NCBI GenBank assembly: GCA_001829005.1 | Contig: MIAG01000009.1 | Location: forward strand, 215,534 to 279,533 | Length of the DNA: 64,000 bases | Reading direction: 5' to 3' | From: Sphingobacteriia bacterium RIFOXYC2_FULL_35_18 | GTDB lineage: Bacteria; Bacteroidota; Bacteroidia; Chitinophagales; Chitinophagaceae | Shown here: piece by piece, positions 51,370 to 59,733 of the stretch | Layout of the letters: every line of letters begins with the position of its first letter | Numbering within the stretch: position 1 is the stretch's first letter | The notes under the pieces: model-generated | Told to the model about the DNA's origin: nothing | What the model saw: only the letters and a program-made list of their open reading frames with translations | The model's database searches: none | Position numbers and translations under genes: made by a program

Positions 51370-52617
51370 TTAACTTATTTTCTTGATGTAAAAACTGGTA
51401 ATAGCCAATGCAGCTATTTCGATGAGGAGTGTGTATAATCCAAACTGAATGGGCTGTATATTGTTGATGAATAGACTGCCCACTATAAGTGCAACCAATA
51501 ATAAAAACCCGCTACAATAAAATAGTCCCTTGTATTGATTTTTGATGAGCAACTCTACCATGTTCAATGTATTCAACGCCATGAAAAAAGGAACCAAGGC
51601 TGCGGTTTTAATATAAGTGGTTGCCAATTCATTATTGGTTCCAGTAAGTAATTGCACGATGAGTTCACTGCCAAAAAATAATCCTACTGCAAACAACAAG
51701 AAAAAAACCGCCAACCATTGGTTCACTTGTTTTTTATAGTGTATCCAACTGTTTCGATTGGCTTCATATTGAATGGCTACATTGGGGTAGATGGCATAAG
51801 TAAATGCTACAATCATCATGCGAACCGATGCAATGATTTTATCACAAATAGAATAGGCCCCCAATATCAATGGCGTGCTAAATCCTTGTAAAACGAATAA
51901 GAAAAAGGACTGTTGTAAGTGAACAGTAATATTATTACTGATTAAGAAACTATTCTCTTTTAAAATCTTTCTTATTCCATTTTTAGCAATCGGTTGCCAT
52001 TGAAGTTGGTATTTACGAATGGCATACAACAACACAATGGCATACAATACCAAATTCCCCATACCCAAATAGAAGTTCACCCACCAAGCACCCGAATCGG
52101 GGTTGAATAAAAAAATAATCATGCAGGCTGAACTTATTTTAGCCAATAAGTTGGCCGTATTGTACAAAGTCAATTTTTCAATTCCGGTAAAGAAAAAAAT
52201 GGGGTTAATGGTTTCAGCTAAAATAATAGGGATGGCAAACAGTAAGTATTTGATATTGGGTAAATCAATTGAATAAAGAAAAAGGATGACCAGTGTACTT
52301 AGCAAGAATAAAAGGATTCTTGTTTGATAGATGGTAAAAAACAGTTTGGATAATTGGGTGATATCTGTTTTTACAAGGGCAATATCTTTAATGCCCGATT
52401 GATTGGTTCCATAATTGACTAAAACGCCTATCATCAATGAATAGGCATTGATAACCGTTACCAATCCAAAAGATTCAATGCCAATGATGCGTAAAATAAT
52501 GGGGAACAGCAGTAATTGAACCGCGATATTCGAGATTTGTATGAAGCCCAGATTGAAAAAATTCAGGAAAATACCCGATTTGCGCTTGATTAAATGAATA
52601 TACCCCGCTTTTTTCAT
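51370..52617 (-). CDS. wzx: Wzx-type oligosaccharide flippase (locus B)
   Basis: 415 residues, 12 predicted membrane helices, polysaccharide transporter family. N-terminal FLNFFNLGFIQISNIAVQLLLFPIILRIIGIESFGLVTVINAYSLMIG shows the flippase-type first helices in pieces. It is the most upstream gene of the - strand run, so the locus B promoter probably lies between it and the divergent SDR gene. It is only distantly like the flippase at 3040, agreeing with a different repeat unit. Confidence 0.86.
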   Translation of the reverse strand: MKKAGYIHLIKRKSGIFLNFFNLGFIQISNIAVQLLLFPIILRIIGIESFGLVTVINAYSLMIGVLVNYGTNQSGIKDIALVKTDITQLSKLFFTIYQTRILLFLLSTLVILFLYSIDLPNIKYLLFAIPIILAETINPIFFFTGIEKLTLYNTANLLAKISSACMIIFLFNPDSGAWWVNFYLGMGNLVLYAIVLLYAIRKYQLQWQPIAKNGIRKILKENSFLISNNITVHLQQSFFLFVLQGFSTPLILGAYSICDKIIASVRMMIVAFTYAIYPNVAIQYEANRNSWIHYKKQVNQWLAVFFLLFAVGLFFGSELIVQLLTGTNNELATTYIKTAALVPFFMALNTLNMVELLIKNQYKGLFYCSGFLLLVALIVGSLFINNIQPIQFGLYTLLIEIAALAITSFYIKKIS

Positions 52618-52671
52618 TTACTTGTATTGTTCAAAAGTAAGGATATTCCTTAAAATGCTAATTTTGGCCAA

Positions 52672-53355
52672 ATGGATACTGTTTTAATTGTTGGAATAAA
52701 TGGGGCGATTGGTAATGCAACTGCTCGTTTTTTTAGGGAGCAAGGTTTCCATTGTATTGGAACAACCAGTAATATGCAGCAGCGTGATGCTGCATCATCC
52801 GACTTGCTTTATTTGGATTTGAACAACCAAGATTCCATTGTTGGGCTAACTAAAAAATTGCCATCCTTATCGGGGATTGTTTTTTGTGCGGGATTAAAGC
52901 CGAGTAACAACTTAGCGGATACTTCTTTATCGCACCACCAGCAGATGATGAATATGCATGTAACCGGTCCTTTGTTTGTTGTACAATCCCTTCAAAAAAA
53001 ATTCAAAAAAAATGGAGCGATTGTATTTATCTCTTCAATAGCCGCGCAAAAAGGCAGTTATGATCCCTCCTATGCCATTGCAAAATCGGCTGTGATAGGG
53101 ATGACCAGAACTTTGGCTAATGAGTTGTCGGAGAAAAAAATCCGCGTGAATGCCATTGCGCCGGGTTTAGTAAAAGACACACCAGTAGACAAGGGAATGA
53201 CTGCCGATTTTAGGGCAAAACATTTAAAGCAAACCATTCTAAATAAGTTGACCACTGCTGCTGATTGTGCAGAAGCCATCTATTTTTTATTTTCACAAAA
53301 ACAAATGACCGGACAAGTAGTTCACGTTAATGGAGGGCAGTATTTTGGAAACTAA
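52672..53355 (+). CDS. short-chain dehydrogenase/reductase
   Basis: 227 residues of the classical SDR fold. The cofactor motif VGINGAIGNATARF lies at about 7-20. The catalytic Ser is in VFISSIAAQKG, and the Tyr/Lys in SYAIAKSAVIG. The end GQVVHVNGGQYFGN is 3-oxoacyl-ACP reductase-like. NADP-type preference cannot be read. It overlaps the FAD oxidoreductase gene by 26 bases, so the two form a small redox operon divergent from locus B. Confidence 0.82.
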   Translation: MDTVLIVGINGAIGNATARFFREQGFHCIGTTSNMQQRDAASSDLLYLDLNNQDSIVGLTKKLPSLSGIVFCAGLKPSNNLADTSLSHHQQMMNMHVTGPLFVVQSLQKKFKKNGAIVFISSIAAQKGSYDPSYAIAKSAVIGMTRTLANELSEKKIRVNAIAPGLVKDTPVDKGMTADFRAKHLKQTILNKLTTAADCAEAIYFLFSQKQMTGQVVHVNGGQYFGN

Positions 53356-54424
53356 GCAACAGGTTTTGATAATAGGAGGTGGGGTGTTTGGATTAACTGC
53401 AGCAATCGTTTTAGGAGAAGCAGGTATTAAAGTAGTGGTGGTTGAAAAAGAGCAAGACATTATGCTAGGCGCCAGCTTGGTGAATCAAAATAGAATTCAT
53501 TACGGCTATCATTATCCGAGGAGCAAAGACACTTGCTTAGAATCTTTGGAAGGATTGGATACCTTTAAAGATTTTTACAACGACTCTATTTTTACTTCTT
53601 TCAAAAAATTCTATGCCATTGCGAAAGAAGGCTCCCATATTAATGCCAATCAATTTCATGCATTTTGTAATAACCTTGGTTTGCATTTAGAAGAAGCTTA
53701 CCCTGATGAAACCATCTTGAGAAAAGAAATGGTAGAGCAATGTTGGCTCACGTACGAACCCATTTTTGATTACAATATTTTAAAGAAGCAAGTCATTTAC
53801 CGTGTTGCGGTTAATAAAAATATTACGGTATTAAGAAATGTGCAGCCTGTAAGCATTCAGCTAGCAGGAACAGAGAAGATAGTGAAACTCTCAAGTGGAC
53901 AAACCATTGTTTGCGATACCATTGTGAACGCCACTTATGCGAGTATTTCAGAAACGGCTCAATTGCTGGGACAGGAGCCTATTCCGGCTAAATACCAACT
54001 TTGTTTGCTGCCCATTTTAAGTACATCCAAAAAATTAGATTCATTTGGTATCACTATTATGGATGGACCATTTTGTTCCTTAATGCCCAAAGGGATTAGC
54101 CCCGATCAGTTTATTTTATACCATGTTAAGCATTCTGTTTTAGAAACACATGTGGGCGATAAAAATATTCCTTGGATGCCAATAAAAGGGTTTCCAGATT
54201 TGGATATTATTGAACAGTCCAAACAATTTTTTCCTTTGTTGGCTGATATGGAATTAATCGATTCTTGGATTACCACTAGAATTGTATTGCCTCAGCAAGA
54301 AATTGATGATGCAAGACCAACGCTTACCATACAGCATGGCAATGGTATTTATAGTTTGTTCAGTGGCAAACTCACTACCTGTGTGTCGGCTGCTAAAGAT
54401 TTGTTGCGATTGATTCAATCGTAG
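53330..54424 (+). CDS. FAD-dependent oxidoreductase (DAO family)
   Basis: 364 residues. N-terminal dinucleotide motif VLIIGGGVFGLTAAIVLGEAGIKVVVVEKE, then the DAO-type block GASLVNQNRIHYGYHYPRS. The C-terminal SLFSGKLTTCVSAA closes the FAD site. The substrate is likely a 2-hydroxy acid or amine, not identifiable here. The ATG at 53330 lies inside the SDR gene; a TTG at 53345 is an alternative start. Both overlap the preceding gene. Confidence 0.8.
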   Translation: MEGSILETKQQVLIIGGGVFGLTAAIVLGEAGIKVVVVEKEQDIMLGASLVNQNRIHYGYHYPRSKDTCLESLEGLDTFKDFYNDSIFTSFKKFYAIAKEGSHINANQFHAFCNNLGLHLEEAYPDETILRKEMVEQCWLTYEPIFDYNILKKQVIYRVAVNKNITVLRNVQPVSIQLAGTEKIVKLSSGQTIVCDTIVNATYASISETAQLLGQEPIPAKYQLCLLPILSTSKKLDSFGITIMDGPFCSLMPKGISPDQFILYHVKHSVLETHVGDKNIPWMPIKGFPDLDIIEQSKQFFPLLADMELIDSWITTRIVLPQQEIDDARPTLTIQHGNGIYSLFSGKLTTCVSAAKDLLRLIQS

Positions 54425-54480
54425 GAGATGATTTTTTTAGATCGAGTTTCATTTAATACGTTCACGCATAATTTTACTAT

Positions 54481-54924
54481 ATGAGTACGCTTGCTATTAA
54501 AATTGTGAATCAATCGAATAATGAATTGCCTTCTTATGCAACCCTAGGCTCATCGGGCATGGATATTCGTGCTTATATTACCGAGCCAATTGTGCTACAG
54601 CCCTCTGAGCGTGGATTAGTACCCACGGGTTTATTTGTAGAGATACCGCTGGGTTATGAAATTCAAATACGTCCTCGCAGCGGACTCGCTATTAAACATG
54701 GTATTACTTGTTTGAACAGCCCAGGCACTATTGATGCCGACTATCGCGGAGAAATTAAAGTGATCTTGATTAATTTATCTAATGAGCCGCAGACTATTAA
54801 TCCCGGCGATCGGATTGCGCAAATGGTGGTGCAGAAAGTGGAAGTGGTGCAATGGATTTCTGTTAGTGAATTGAATGAATCTGAAAGAGGCAGTGGGGGG
54901 TTTGGGAGTACAGGTTCAAAATAA
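54481..54924 (+). CDS. dut: dUTP diphosphatase
   Basis: 147 residues, trimeric dUTPase that hydrolyses dUTP to dUMP and pyrophosphate, keeping uracil out of DNA and feeding dTMP synthesis. All five motifs are present: [27 protein letters not shown] with the catalytic Asp, GDRIAQMV, and the flexible P-loop-like [10 protein letters not shown] at the C-terminus. Normal length. Housekeeping gene that marks the chromosomal backbone after the polysaccharide region. Confidence 0.96.
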   Translation: MSTLAIKIVNQSNNELPSYATLGSSGMDIRAYITEPIVLQPSERGLVPTGLFVEIPLGYEIQIRPRSGLAIKHGITCLNSPGTIDADYRGEIKVILINLSNEPQTINPGDRIAQMVVQKVEVVQWISVSELNESERGSGGFGSTGSK

Positions 54925-54927
54925 TTT

Positions 54928-55040
54928 ATTGATTAGTATGTTTTGTCATCTCGGCTACTAAATTTTTGCTGAATTTTCTCACGAAAATTCAACCCACGCA
55001 AAAATTTAAATGCCTCGCTAACAAAACATATTAATTCAAT
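54928..55040. repeat. 113-bp imperfect palindrome (REP/MITE-like)
   Basis: The left arm (from ATTGATTAGTATGTTTTGT) and the right arm (ending ACAAAACATATTAATTCAAT) match in inverted orientation across about 50 bases. Shared segments include AAATTTTTGC and a perfect inner hairpin GAATTTTC-TCAC-GAAAATTC. It starts 3 bases after the dut stop, so it may also terminate transcription. Non-coding in all frames. Confidence 0.75.
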
Positions 55041-55177
55041 AGTTTCTTCTTTCAAAACGTTTGCCCTTCTTACAAATAATTAAATTTGCTCCTATAAATG
55101 CTTATTATGGGCGCAAAAGACAAAAGTATAGAAGGCATTTGGTAAATAAATACGGAAAATAAGTTGCCTTATTGGAC

Positions 55178-55185
55178 TACTTTTG
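55178..55185 (+). promoter_or_regulatory. -7-like element TACTTTTG before the HigBA-like pair
   Basis: Matches the Bacteroidota consensus TAnnTTTG, 18 bases before the toxin ATG. No TTG at the preferred distance upstream is obvious, so this is weak. Confidence 0.3.
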
Positions 55186-55203
55186 TATATTTGTATTCAA
55201 TTT

Positions 55204-55548
55204 ATGGTAAAGAAATACCGAACGATAATAACGTTTAAAAATTACTTTGAAGATTTTCTAAAGAAGCAAAGACAAAAAGTAAAGGAAAAAATTTTATGGA
55301 CATTTTTGCTAATTGAGGATGTTCAAAATATTCCTGAAACCTATTTAAAACATTTGGAAGGGACAGATGGGCTTTATGAAATTCGTGTTCAACTCGCAAA
55401 TGATATTTTTAGAATTTTTTGCTTCTTTGACGAGGGTAAATTAGTTGTAATTGCAAATGCTTTCCAAAAGAAAACTCAAAAGACACCAAAGCAAGAAATT
55501 GCTAAAGCAATAAAAATTAGGGAGGAATATTATGAAAACAAAAAATAA
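55204..55548 (+). CDS. higB: HigB/RelE-like toxin (Gp49 family)
   Basis: 114 residues from ATG 55204; the open frame begins seven codons earlier without a better start. It has the ParE/RelE-fold pattern of the Gp49/HigB branch: FEDFLKKQRQKVKEKILWTFLLIEDV, LYEIRVQLANDIFRIFCFFDEGKLVVIANAFQKKTQKTPKQEI. Relatives are ribosome-dependent mRNA endonucleases. It overlaps the antitoxin gene by 17 bases. Toxin-first order is typical of HigBA. Confidence 0.85.
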   Translation: MVKKYRTIITFKNYFEDFLKKQRQKVKEKILWTFLLIEDVQNIPETYLKHLEGTDGLYEIRVQLANDIFRIFCFFDEGKLVVIANAFQKKTQKTPKQEIAKAIKIREEYYENKK

Positions 55549-55834
55549 CACAAAAACACTTACACTCTTAGTTGAAGAGCAATATGGGAAAAAAGGAACT
55601 CCTAAAAGAGACAAGTTTGACAAAGGATATGAAAGCTTCAAATTGGGAGCAATGATACAAGAAGCAAGGCTAGAAAAAGGTTTAACGCAGGAGCAGCTTG
55701 CTGAAAAGTGTGGAACAAATAAAGCTTACATTTCAAAGGTTGAAAATGATATAAAAGATGTTCGTATTTCAACTCTACAAAAAATTATAGAAGTTGGGCT
55801 TGGAGGACATCTCAATTTAACTTTTGACCTTTGA
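55532..55834 (+). CDS. higA: HigA-like XRE-family antitoxin
   Basis: 100 residues. A Cro/C1-type helix-turn-helix occupies about 40-95: LGAMIQEARLEKGLTQEQLAEKCGTNKAYISKVENDIKDVRISTLQKI. It neutralises the upstream toxin and probably represses the operon. The 3' end overlaps the converging membrane protein gene by 18 bases, suggesting a compact insertion next to a pre-existing gene. Confidence 0.87.
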   Translation: MKTKNNTKTLTLLVEEQYGKKGTPKRDKFDKGYESFKLGAMIQEARLEKGLTQEQLAEKCGTNKAYISKVENDIKDVRISTLQKIIEVGLGGHLNLTFDL

Positions 55835-56677
55835 TTTAAACAGGGCTACCACTTCAGCGTATTGATTTCCAAAATCGGATGGGCGGAGTAGTATATCGCC
55901 GACTCCTTCTGTTTGGTAATTGTGGAATTTTTGGCCGAATCTGACTACATATTTGAGTAGGGGAGCATAAGCTGCGTTGTTATACTCCTCGGGATTTTTT
56001 AGTTTAATTCCTATGACTGGCATTAATACGGGGCCATTGTTTACGCCAGAACCCGAGAGCACTGTACTTTCTTCTACTTCAACAACATCTTTCCATAGAA
56101 TCCAACCGGAACTAACTCCTGCGGGCTCGTAACAAAACCCTTTCTCTGTGGCGATGAATATGGGTGGCATGCCTTTGAATAATCGCTGGCCAAAAACAAT
56201 CACTAAGAAATGGGTGAGGATATAAAAAAATCCAAACACCAATTTTTCGAACAAGCTGAATGCCTCAATTTGATTTGGTTCAAAAATAAAGTCGGGTGCA
56301 AAAATCATGGTATTTTCAAAAACTGAAAATCCAATGATACCCATGAAAACAATCAACTGTCCTCCTATTTGACTGGGGGCTTCAATCCTTATTAGTTCTT
56401 TGGAAAATGGTGCGTCATTTGTATTGTCGTTGAACATTGATTTTTTCGTGAAGAACTGCTGCATTAAAGCAACCACAACAAAACCGACCACGACAAATAC
56501 GATTGCCATAATAATTAGGTCTATCCACTGAATGATTTGATTACTTGGGGTGTTTACTGCAAGTGGGTCATGGTCATTATTAAAAAACCGAATAAAAAAA
56601 TCAATTGCTATTAAAACAACAATCGGGTAGATGATCCATTGTAATTTTCTAATGATATTTTGTTGATTATTGGTCAT
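55817..56677 (-). CDS. membrane protein of unknown function
   Basis: 286 residues with four hydrophobic helices (about 14-29, 50-70, 104-124, 146-166), then a soluble C-terminal region with beta-rich IFIATEKGFCYEPAGVSSGWILWKDVVEVEES. That region resembles a PH-like domain of small bacterial membrane proteins. I do not recognise a function. It is convergent with the HigA-like gene. Confidence 0.6.
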   Translation of the reverse strand: MTNNQQNIIRKLQWIIYPIVVLIAIDFFIRFFNNDHDPLAVNTPSNQIIQWIDLIIMAIVFVVVGFVVVALMQQFFTKKSMFNDNTNDAPFSKELIRIEAPSQIGGQLIVFMGIIGFSVFENTMIFAPDFIFEPNQIEAFSLFEKLVFGFFYILTHFLVIVFGQRLFKGMPPIFIATEKGFCYEPAGVSSGWILWKDVVEVEESTVLSGSGVNNGPVLMPVIGIKLKNPEEYNNAAYAPLLKYVVRFGQKFHNYQTEGVGDILLRPSDFGNQYAEVVALFKSKVKS

Positions 56678-56806
56678 TTCTACGATGAATTTACTGATTT
56701 TGACTTCACAAAGCCTACCCTTAAATAGGTAAATTTAAGGCTCTATTTGACCGATTCGCCCCACCAATCATACTGATTTTGGCTATCTTTGACATATTAA
56801 ACATCA

Positions 56807-57074
56807 ATGAAACAAAGAATTTACATAGATACATCTGTCGTAGGAGGTTACTTTGATGAAGAGTTCAAAGAGGCAACCGAAATGTTATTCAAAAGGCTAT
56901 TGGATGATGAAATATATTTTGTTGTTTCAGATTTGCTTGATCTTGAATTAATAAATGCACCTCAAAGAGTAAGAGAACATTTGTTAAATTTTCCTGCTGA
57001 TAAATTTAAGACTTGGTTACACAATGATTGAAATAAGAAGCCCTAAAGACTTAATTAATTATGAAAACGAATAA
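56807..57074 (+). pseudogene. PIN-domain protein gene broken by an internal deletion
   Basis: The 5' part (56807-57031) encodes 74 residues of a PIN protein: RIYIDTSVVGGYFDEEFKEA with the first metal Asp, and DLLDLELINAPQRVRE with the second acidic site. Close relatives are about 150 residues. The family's C-terminal end, NLRLGYTMIEIRSPKDLINYENE, is found in another frame from 57003 to the TAA at 57074. About 60 codons with the remaining catalytic acids are therefore missing, and the frame is shifted near 57000-57010. It is non-functional as a nuclease. Confidence 0.8.
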
Positions 57075-57222
57075 TAAAGTTAAAGATTTTGATGCCGTAA
57101 AAATGATGCGGGATATTAGAGAAAAAATAAGTGTAGAAACTCAAAATATGACTTTTGAAGAGCTAAAAGCTTACATAAAGCAAAAGCTTACAGAAAGCAA
57201 AACAAAATTAGTTGGGCAATAA
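57061..57222 (+). CDS. small intact partner of the PIN gene (putative antitoxin)
   Basis: 53 residues, beginning MKTNNKVKDFDAVKMMRDIR and ending with the charged helix FEELKAYIKQKLTES. Small proteins of this type (FDAVxMMRxIR, then a lysine-rich helix) are commonly encoded overlapping the end of such PIN genes. The start overlaps the PIN C-terminal remnant by 14 bases, the usual arrangement. The partner survives although the toxin has been deleted. Confidence 0.72.
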   Translation: MKTNNKVKDFDAVKMMRDIREKISVETQNMTFEELKAYIKQKLTESKTKLVGQ

Positions 57223-57253
57223 TTGGTATTTAAATTATTGATGAGATTATAAT

Positions 57254-57328
57254 GTGGAGAATCGGGAAAATGTGACATTTAAGATTTTCCGAAGGAAAAG
57301 ATTGTAGGCGCATTTTCCCGATTCCCAC
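57254..57328. repeat. 75-bp nested inverted repeat
   Basis: Outer arms: GTGGAGAATCGGGAAAATG (57254-57272) pairs with CATTTTCCCGATTCCCAC (57311-57328), one unpaired base. Inside it a second hairpin forms, TTTTCC-GAA-GGAAAA (57285-57299). Lies 14 bases before the DUF4292 gene. It could be a repetitive extragenic element or a terminator for the PIN remnant. Confidence 0.75.
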
Positions 57329-57342
57329 TTAAAACTTAGGAA

Positions 57343-58170
57343 ATGAAATATTTTAAGATATTATTATTGCTTGCCATTTTCGCCAGCTGCAAAACAGTCA
57401 AGAAAGTAGCCACCATAGAACAAGCCATCGACAAAAAAGACACAACCCAAACCATAGTCATTACCGAGGCCCCAAAAGTAGACTCTGCAAGCATTGTACG
57501 CGGTATCATGATGAAAGTGTTAACCAATACCATCGATTTTAAAACCTTCAATGCAAAGATCAAGATTGATTACGAGAGTGCGGAGAACAGTGAAAATTAC
57601 ACGGGCTATTTAAGCATTATCAAAGATTCGTTGATCTTCATCAGAATCCGTGGTTCGTTTTTGGGTATTTCTGCAGAGGGTTTGCAAGTGAAGATTTCAA
57701 AGGATTCGGTGGTTTTGGTGAAGAAAGTGGGTGATAAATATGTGCAGTACCGTACCATTGATTATTTAAAAGAAGCTACACAAATTCCTTTTGATTTTTA
57801 TACGTTGCAAGACCTCTTAATTGGAAACCCGGTATTTGTGACCAATAATATTGTGTCTTACCGCGATGGCCCTCAAAGTTTATCGGTATTAATGGTGGGT
57901 GATATTTTTAAACACTTGATTTCCTTGTCTACCGATGATTTTAGGGTCATGCACAGCAAGCTCGACGACGTAGACATTCAACGCAATAGAACCTGTGCCA
58001 TTAGTTTTAGCAACTATCAACCCATGGGCACTTATCAGTTTGCTGCCCAAAGAAAAATTGTGGTGGCCGAAAAGAGTAAGCTCGATATCAACCTAGATTT
58101 TAAAGAGTTCAGCCTAAACGAACCGTTAAAATATACGTTTGAAGTGCCTAAAAATTATAAGCGTAAGTAA
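57343..58170 (+). CDS. DUF4292 family lipoprotein
   Basis: 275 residues. A lipoprotein signal (MKYFKILLLLAIFASC, anchor Cys16) is followed by the DUF4292 domain, a LolA/LolB-like half-barrel: TIDFKTFNAKIKIDYES, SIIKDSLIFIRIRGSFLGISAEGLQVKISKDSVVLV, LQDLLIGNPVF. Conserved in Bacteroidota and usually encoded next to an M23 peptidase-like protein, as here. A role in lipoprotein or lipid handling in the envelope is suspected. Confidence 0.87.
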   Translation: MKYFKILLLLAIFASCKTVKKVATIEQAIDKKDTTQTIVITEAPKVDSASIVRGIMMKVLTNTIDFKTFNAKIKIDYESAENSENYTGYLSIIKDSLIFIRIRGSFLGISAEGLQVKISKDSVVLVKKVGDKYVQYRTIDYLKEATQIPFDFYTLQDLLIGNPVFVTNNIVSYRDGPQSLSVLMVGDIFKHLISLSTDDFRVMHSKLDDVDIQRNRTCAISFSNYQPMGTYQFAAQRKIVVAEKSKLDINLDFKEFSLNEPLKYTFEVPKNYKRK

Positions 58171-58255
58171 TTTACAGTAGCTTTTGACGTTATTTGGATG
58201 CGTTTAGGTATCAATGTTGTGTAACCTTTGTATTAATTGTAGTTAATTGTTCAAT

Positions 58256-59692
58256 ATGTTTAAAAAGACCTTTTTTGTTTTAGTTGTGCTGCTGATGGGT
58301 GGCTTGGTGGCCAATGCACAAAACAGAGAAGATCTGCAAAAACAAAAACAAAGCATTGAAAAAGAGTTGGCCGAACTAAATAAACTCTATCGCGAAACCC
58401 AAAAGAACACCAAAACTTCGGTGAAGCAACTCGCGATTATTAAGCGTAAAATTAATGCGCGTGAAGCCTTGGTCAACAGCATCAACCGTGAAGTAAAACA
58501 ATTAGACGAAACCATTTATTTAAATGAGCGTGATATTTATCGCTTACGCAAGGAATTAGATACCCTTAAAGTTAAATATGCCAAGAGTATTGTTTTTGCT
58601 TACAAAAACAGAAGCAGTTATGCCTATCTAAATTTCTTGTTTTCTGCGGGAAGTTTTAATGATGCTATGAAGCGTGTTACTTATTTAAAAAGTTATCGCC
58701 AGAATCGTGAAACCCAAGCCAATACGATTGTGAAGAGTGAAAATTTATTGCAAGAAAAGATTGGGGTGTTGAGCAATAATAAAAAAGAACGCTTGAGTAC
58801 GCTTGAAGTGCAGAGCAAACAGTTGCTCGATTTACAAGAAGATCGTAAAGAGCAAGACCAAGTGGTAGCTCAACTAAAGGGCAAAGAGAAAGAACTTAAC
58901 AAACAAATTCGGGATAAAGAAAGTCAACGTCAAAAAGTAGCGGTGGCTATTAATGCCGTTATCAGAAGAGAAATTGAAGAAGCTAAAAAGCGCGACGAAG
59001 CCAAGCGTTTGAAAGCCTTGGAAGATGCGCGTAAATTAAAAGCGGCGCAAGATGCAGCTGCTGCTGCGGCGGCACTCGAGAAAAAGAATGCAGCGGGATC
59101 TACTGCAAAACCTATCACTGGCGCGGGCGCAAAACCAGCAACGAATAATACTGTGGTAGCGAATGGGGGCAGTGTTAATCCCCCTAAACCAACATTAAAT
59201 GATCCTGCAACGGGCGTTTCTTCTGCTTCAAAAGATCGTACTTATTCTCCTTTGGAATCTACACCTGAAGGCATGGAAATGTCGTTGAATTTTGAGAACA
59301 ATCGTGGGCGTTTACCTTGGCCTGTGAGTAATGGTATTGTTACGGTGGGATTTGGAACGCAAAGTTATGCGGGCACCAAATTAATGCAGAAGTCGGATGG
59401 GCTTGAAATAGCCGTCCCTATTGGTTCTGCGGTTCGTTGTGTAGCAGATGGTGAAGTAGTGTATGCCGGTGAAGTGGCTGACGAAAATATTGTTTTAGTA
59501 AAGCATGGTAAATATTTTACTGGCTATAAAAATTTATCTTCTGTTGCTGTTTCTCGTGATCAAAAAGTGAAAGCAGGAACTGTGCTTGGAAAGTCTGGAA
59601 CATCTATTGATGGTGAGGGCGGCATTTTATTCATGATCATGAACGATAAAAGTGTAGCGCAAAATCCTACGCCTTGGTTGCGATCTAAATAA
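58256..59692 (+). CDS. EnvC-like murein hydrolase activator (degenerate LytM/M23)
   Basis: 478 residues from ATG 58256 (a TTG three codons upstream is less likely). Signal peptide MFKKTFFVLVVLLMGGLVANAQ, a long coiled coil (about 22-255), a low-complexity Ala/Gly/Pro linker (about 258-325) and a C-terminal LytM domain (about 350-478). The zinc ligands are replaced: GLEIAVP where HxGxD is expected and ILFMIM where HxH is expected. As in EnvC, this predicts an activator of amidases in cell division, not an active peptidase. Confidence 0.87.
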   Translation: MFKKTFFVLVVLLMGGLVANAQNREDLQKQKQSIEKELAELNKLYRETQKNTKTSVKQLAIIKRKINAREALVNSINREVKQLDETIYLNERDIYRLRKELDTLKVKYAKSIVFAYKNRSSYAYLNFLFSAGSFNDAMKRVTYLKSYRQNRETQANTIVKSENLLQEKIGVLSNNKKERLSTLEVQSKQLLDLQEDRKEQDQVVAQLKGKEKELNKQIRDKESQRQKVAVAINAVIRREIEEAKKRDEAKRLKALEDARKLKAAQDAAAAAAALEKKNAAGSTAKPITGAGAKPATNNTVVANGGSVNPPKPTLNDPATGVSSASKDRTYSPLESTPEGMEMSLNFENNRGRLPWPVSNGIVTVGFGTQSYAGTKLMQKSDGLEIAVPIGSAVRCVADGEVVYAGEVADENIVLVKHGKYFTGYKNLSSVAVSRDQKVKAGTVLGKSGTSIDGEGGILFMIMNDKSVAQNPTPWLRSK

Positions 59693-59733
59693 TTTCATCT
59701 TACTAATTTCTGTATCTTGTTGCAAAGCAATTT

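Noticed and set aside
52627..52666. Bacteroidota promoter before the SDR gene (TTG and TAATTTTG)
   Set aside because: Spacing is about 29 bases, too long, and the -7 motif is only 5 bases from the ATG.
58256..59692. Active M23 endopeptidase
   Set aside because: The zinc-ligand histidines of the LytM domain are replaced, as in EnvC-type activators.
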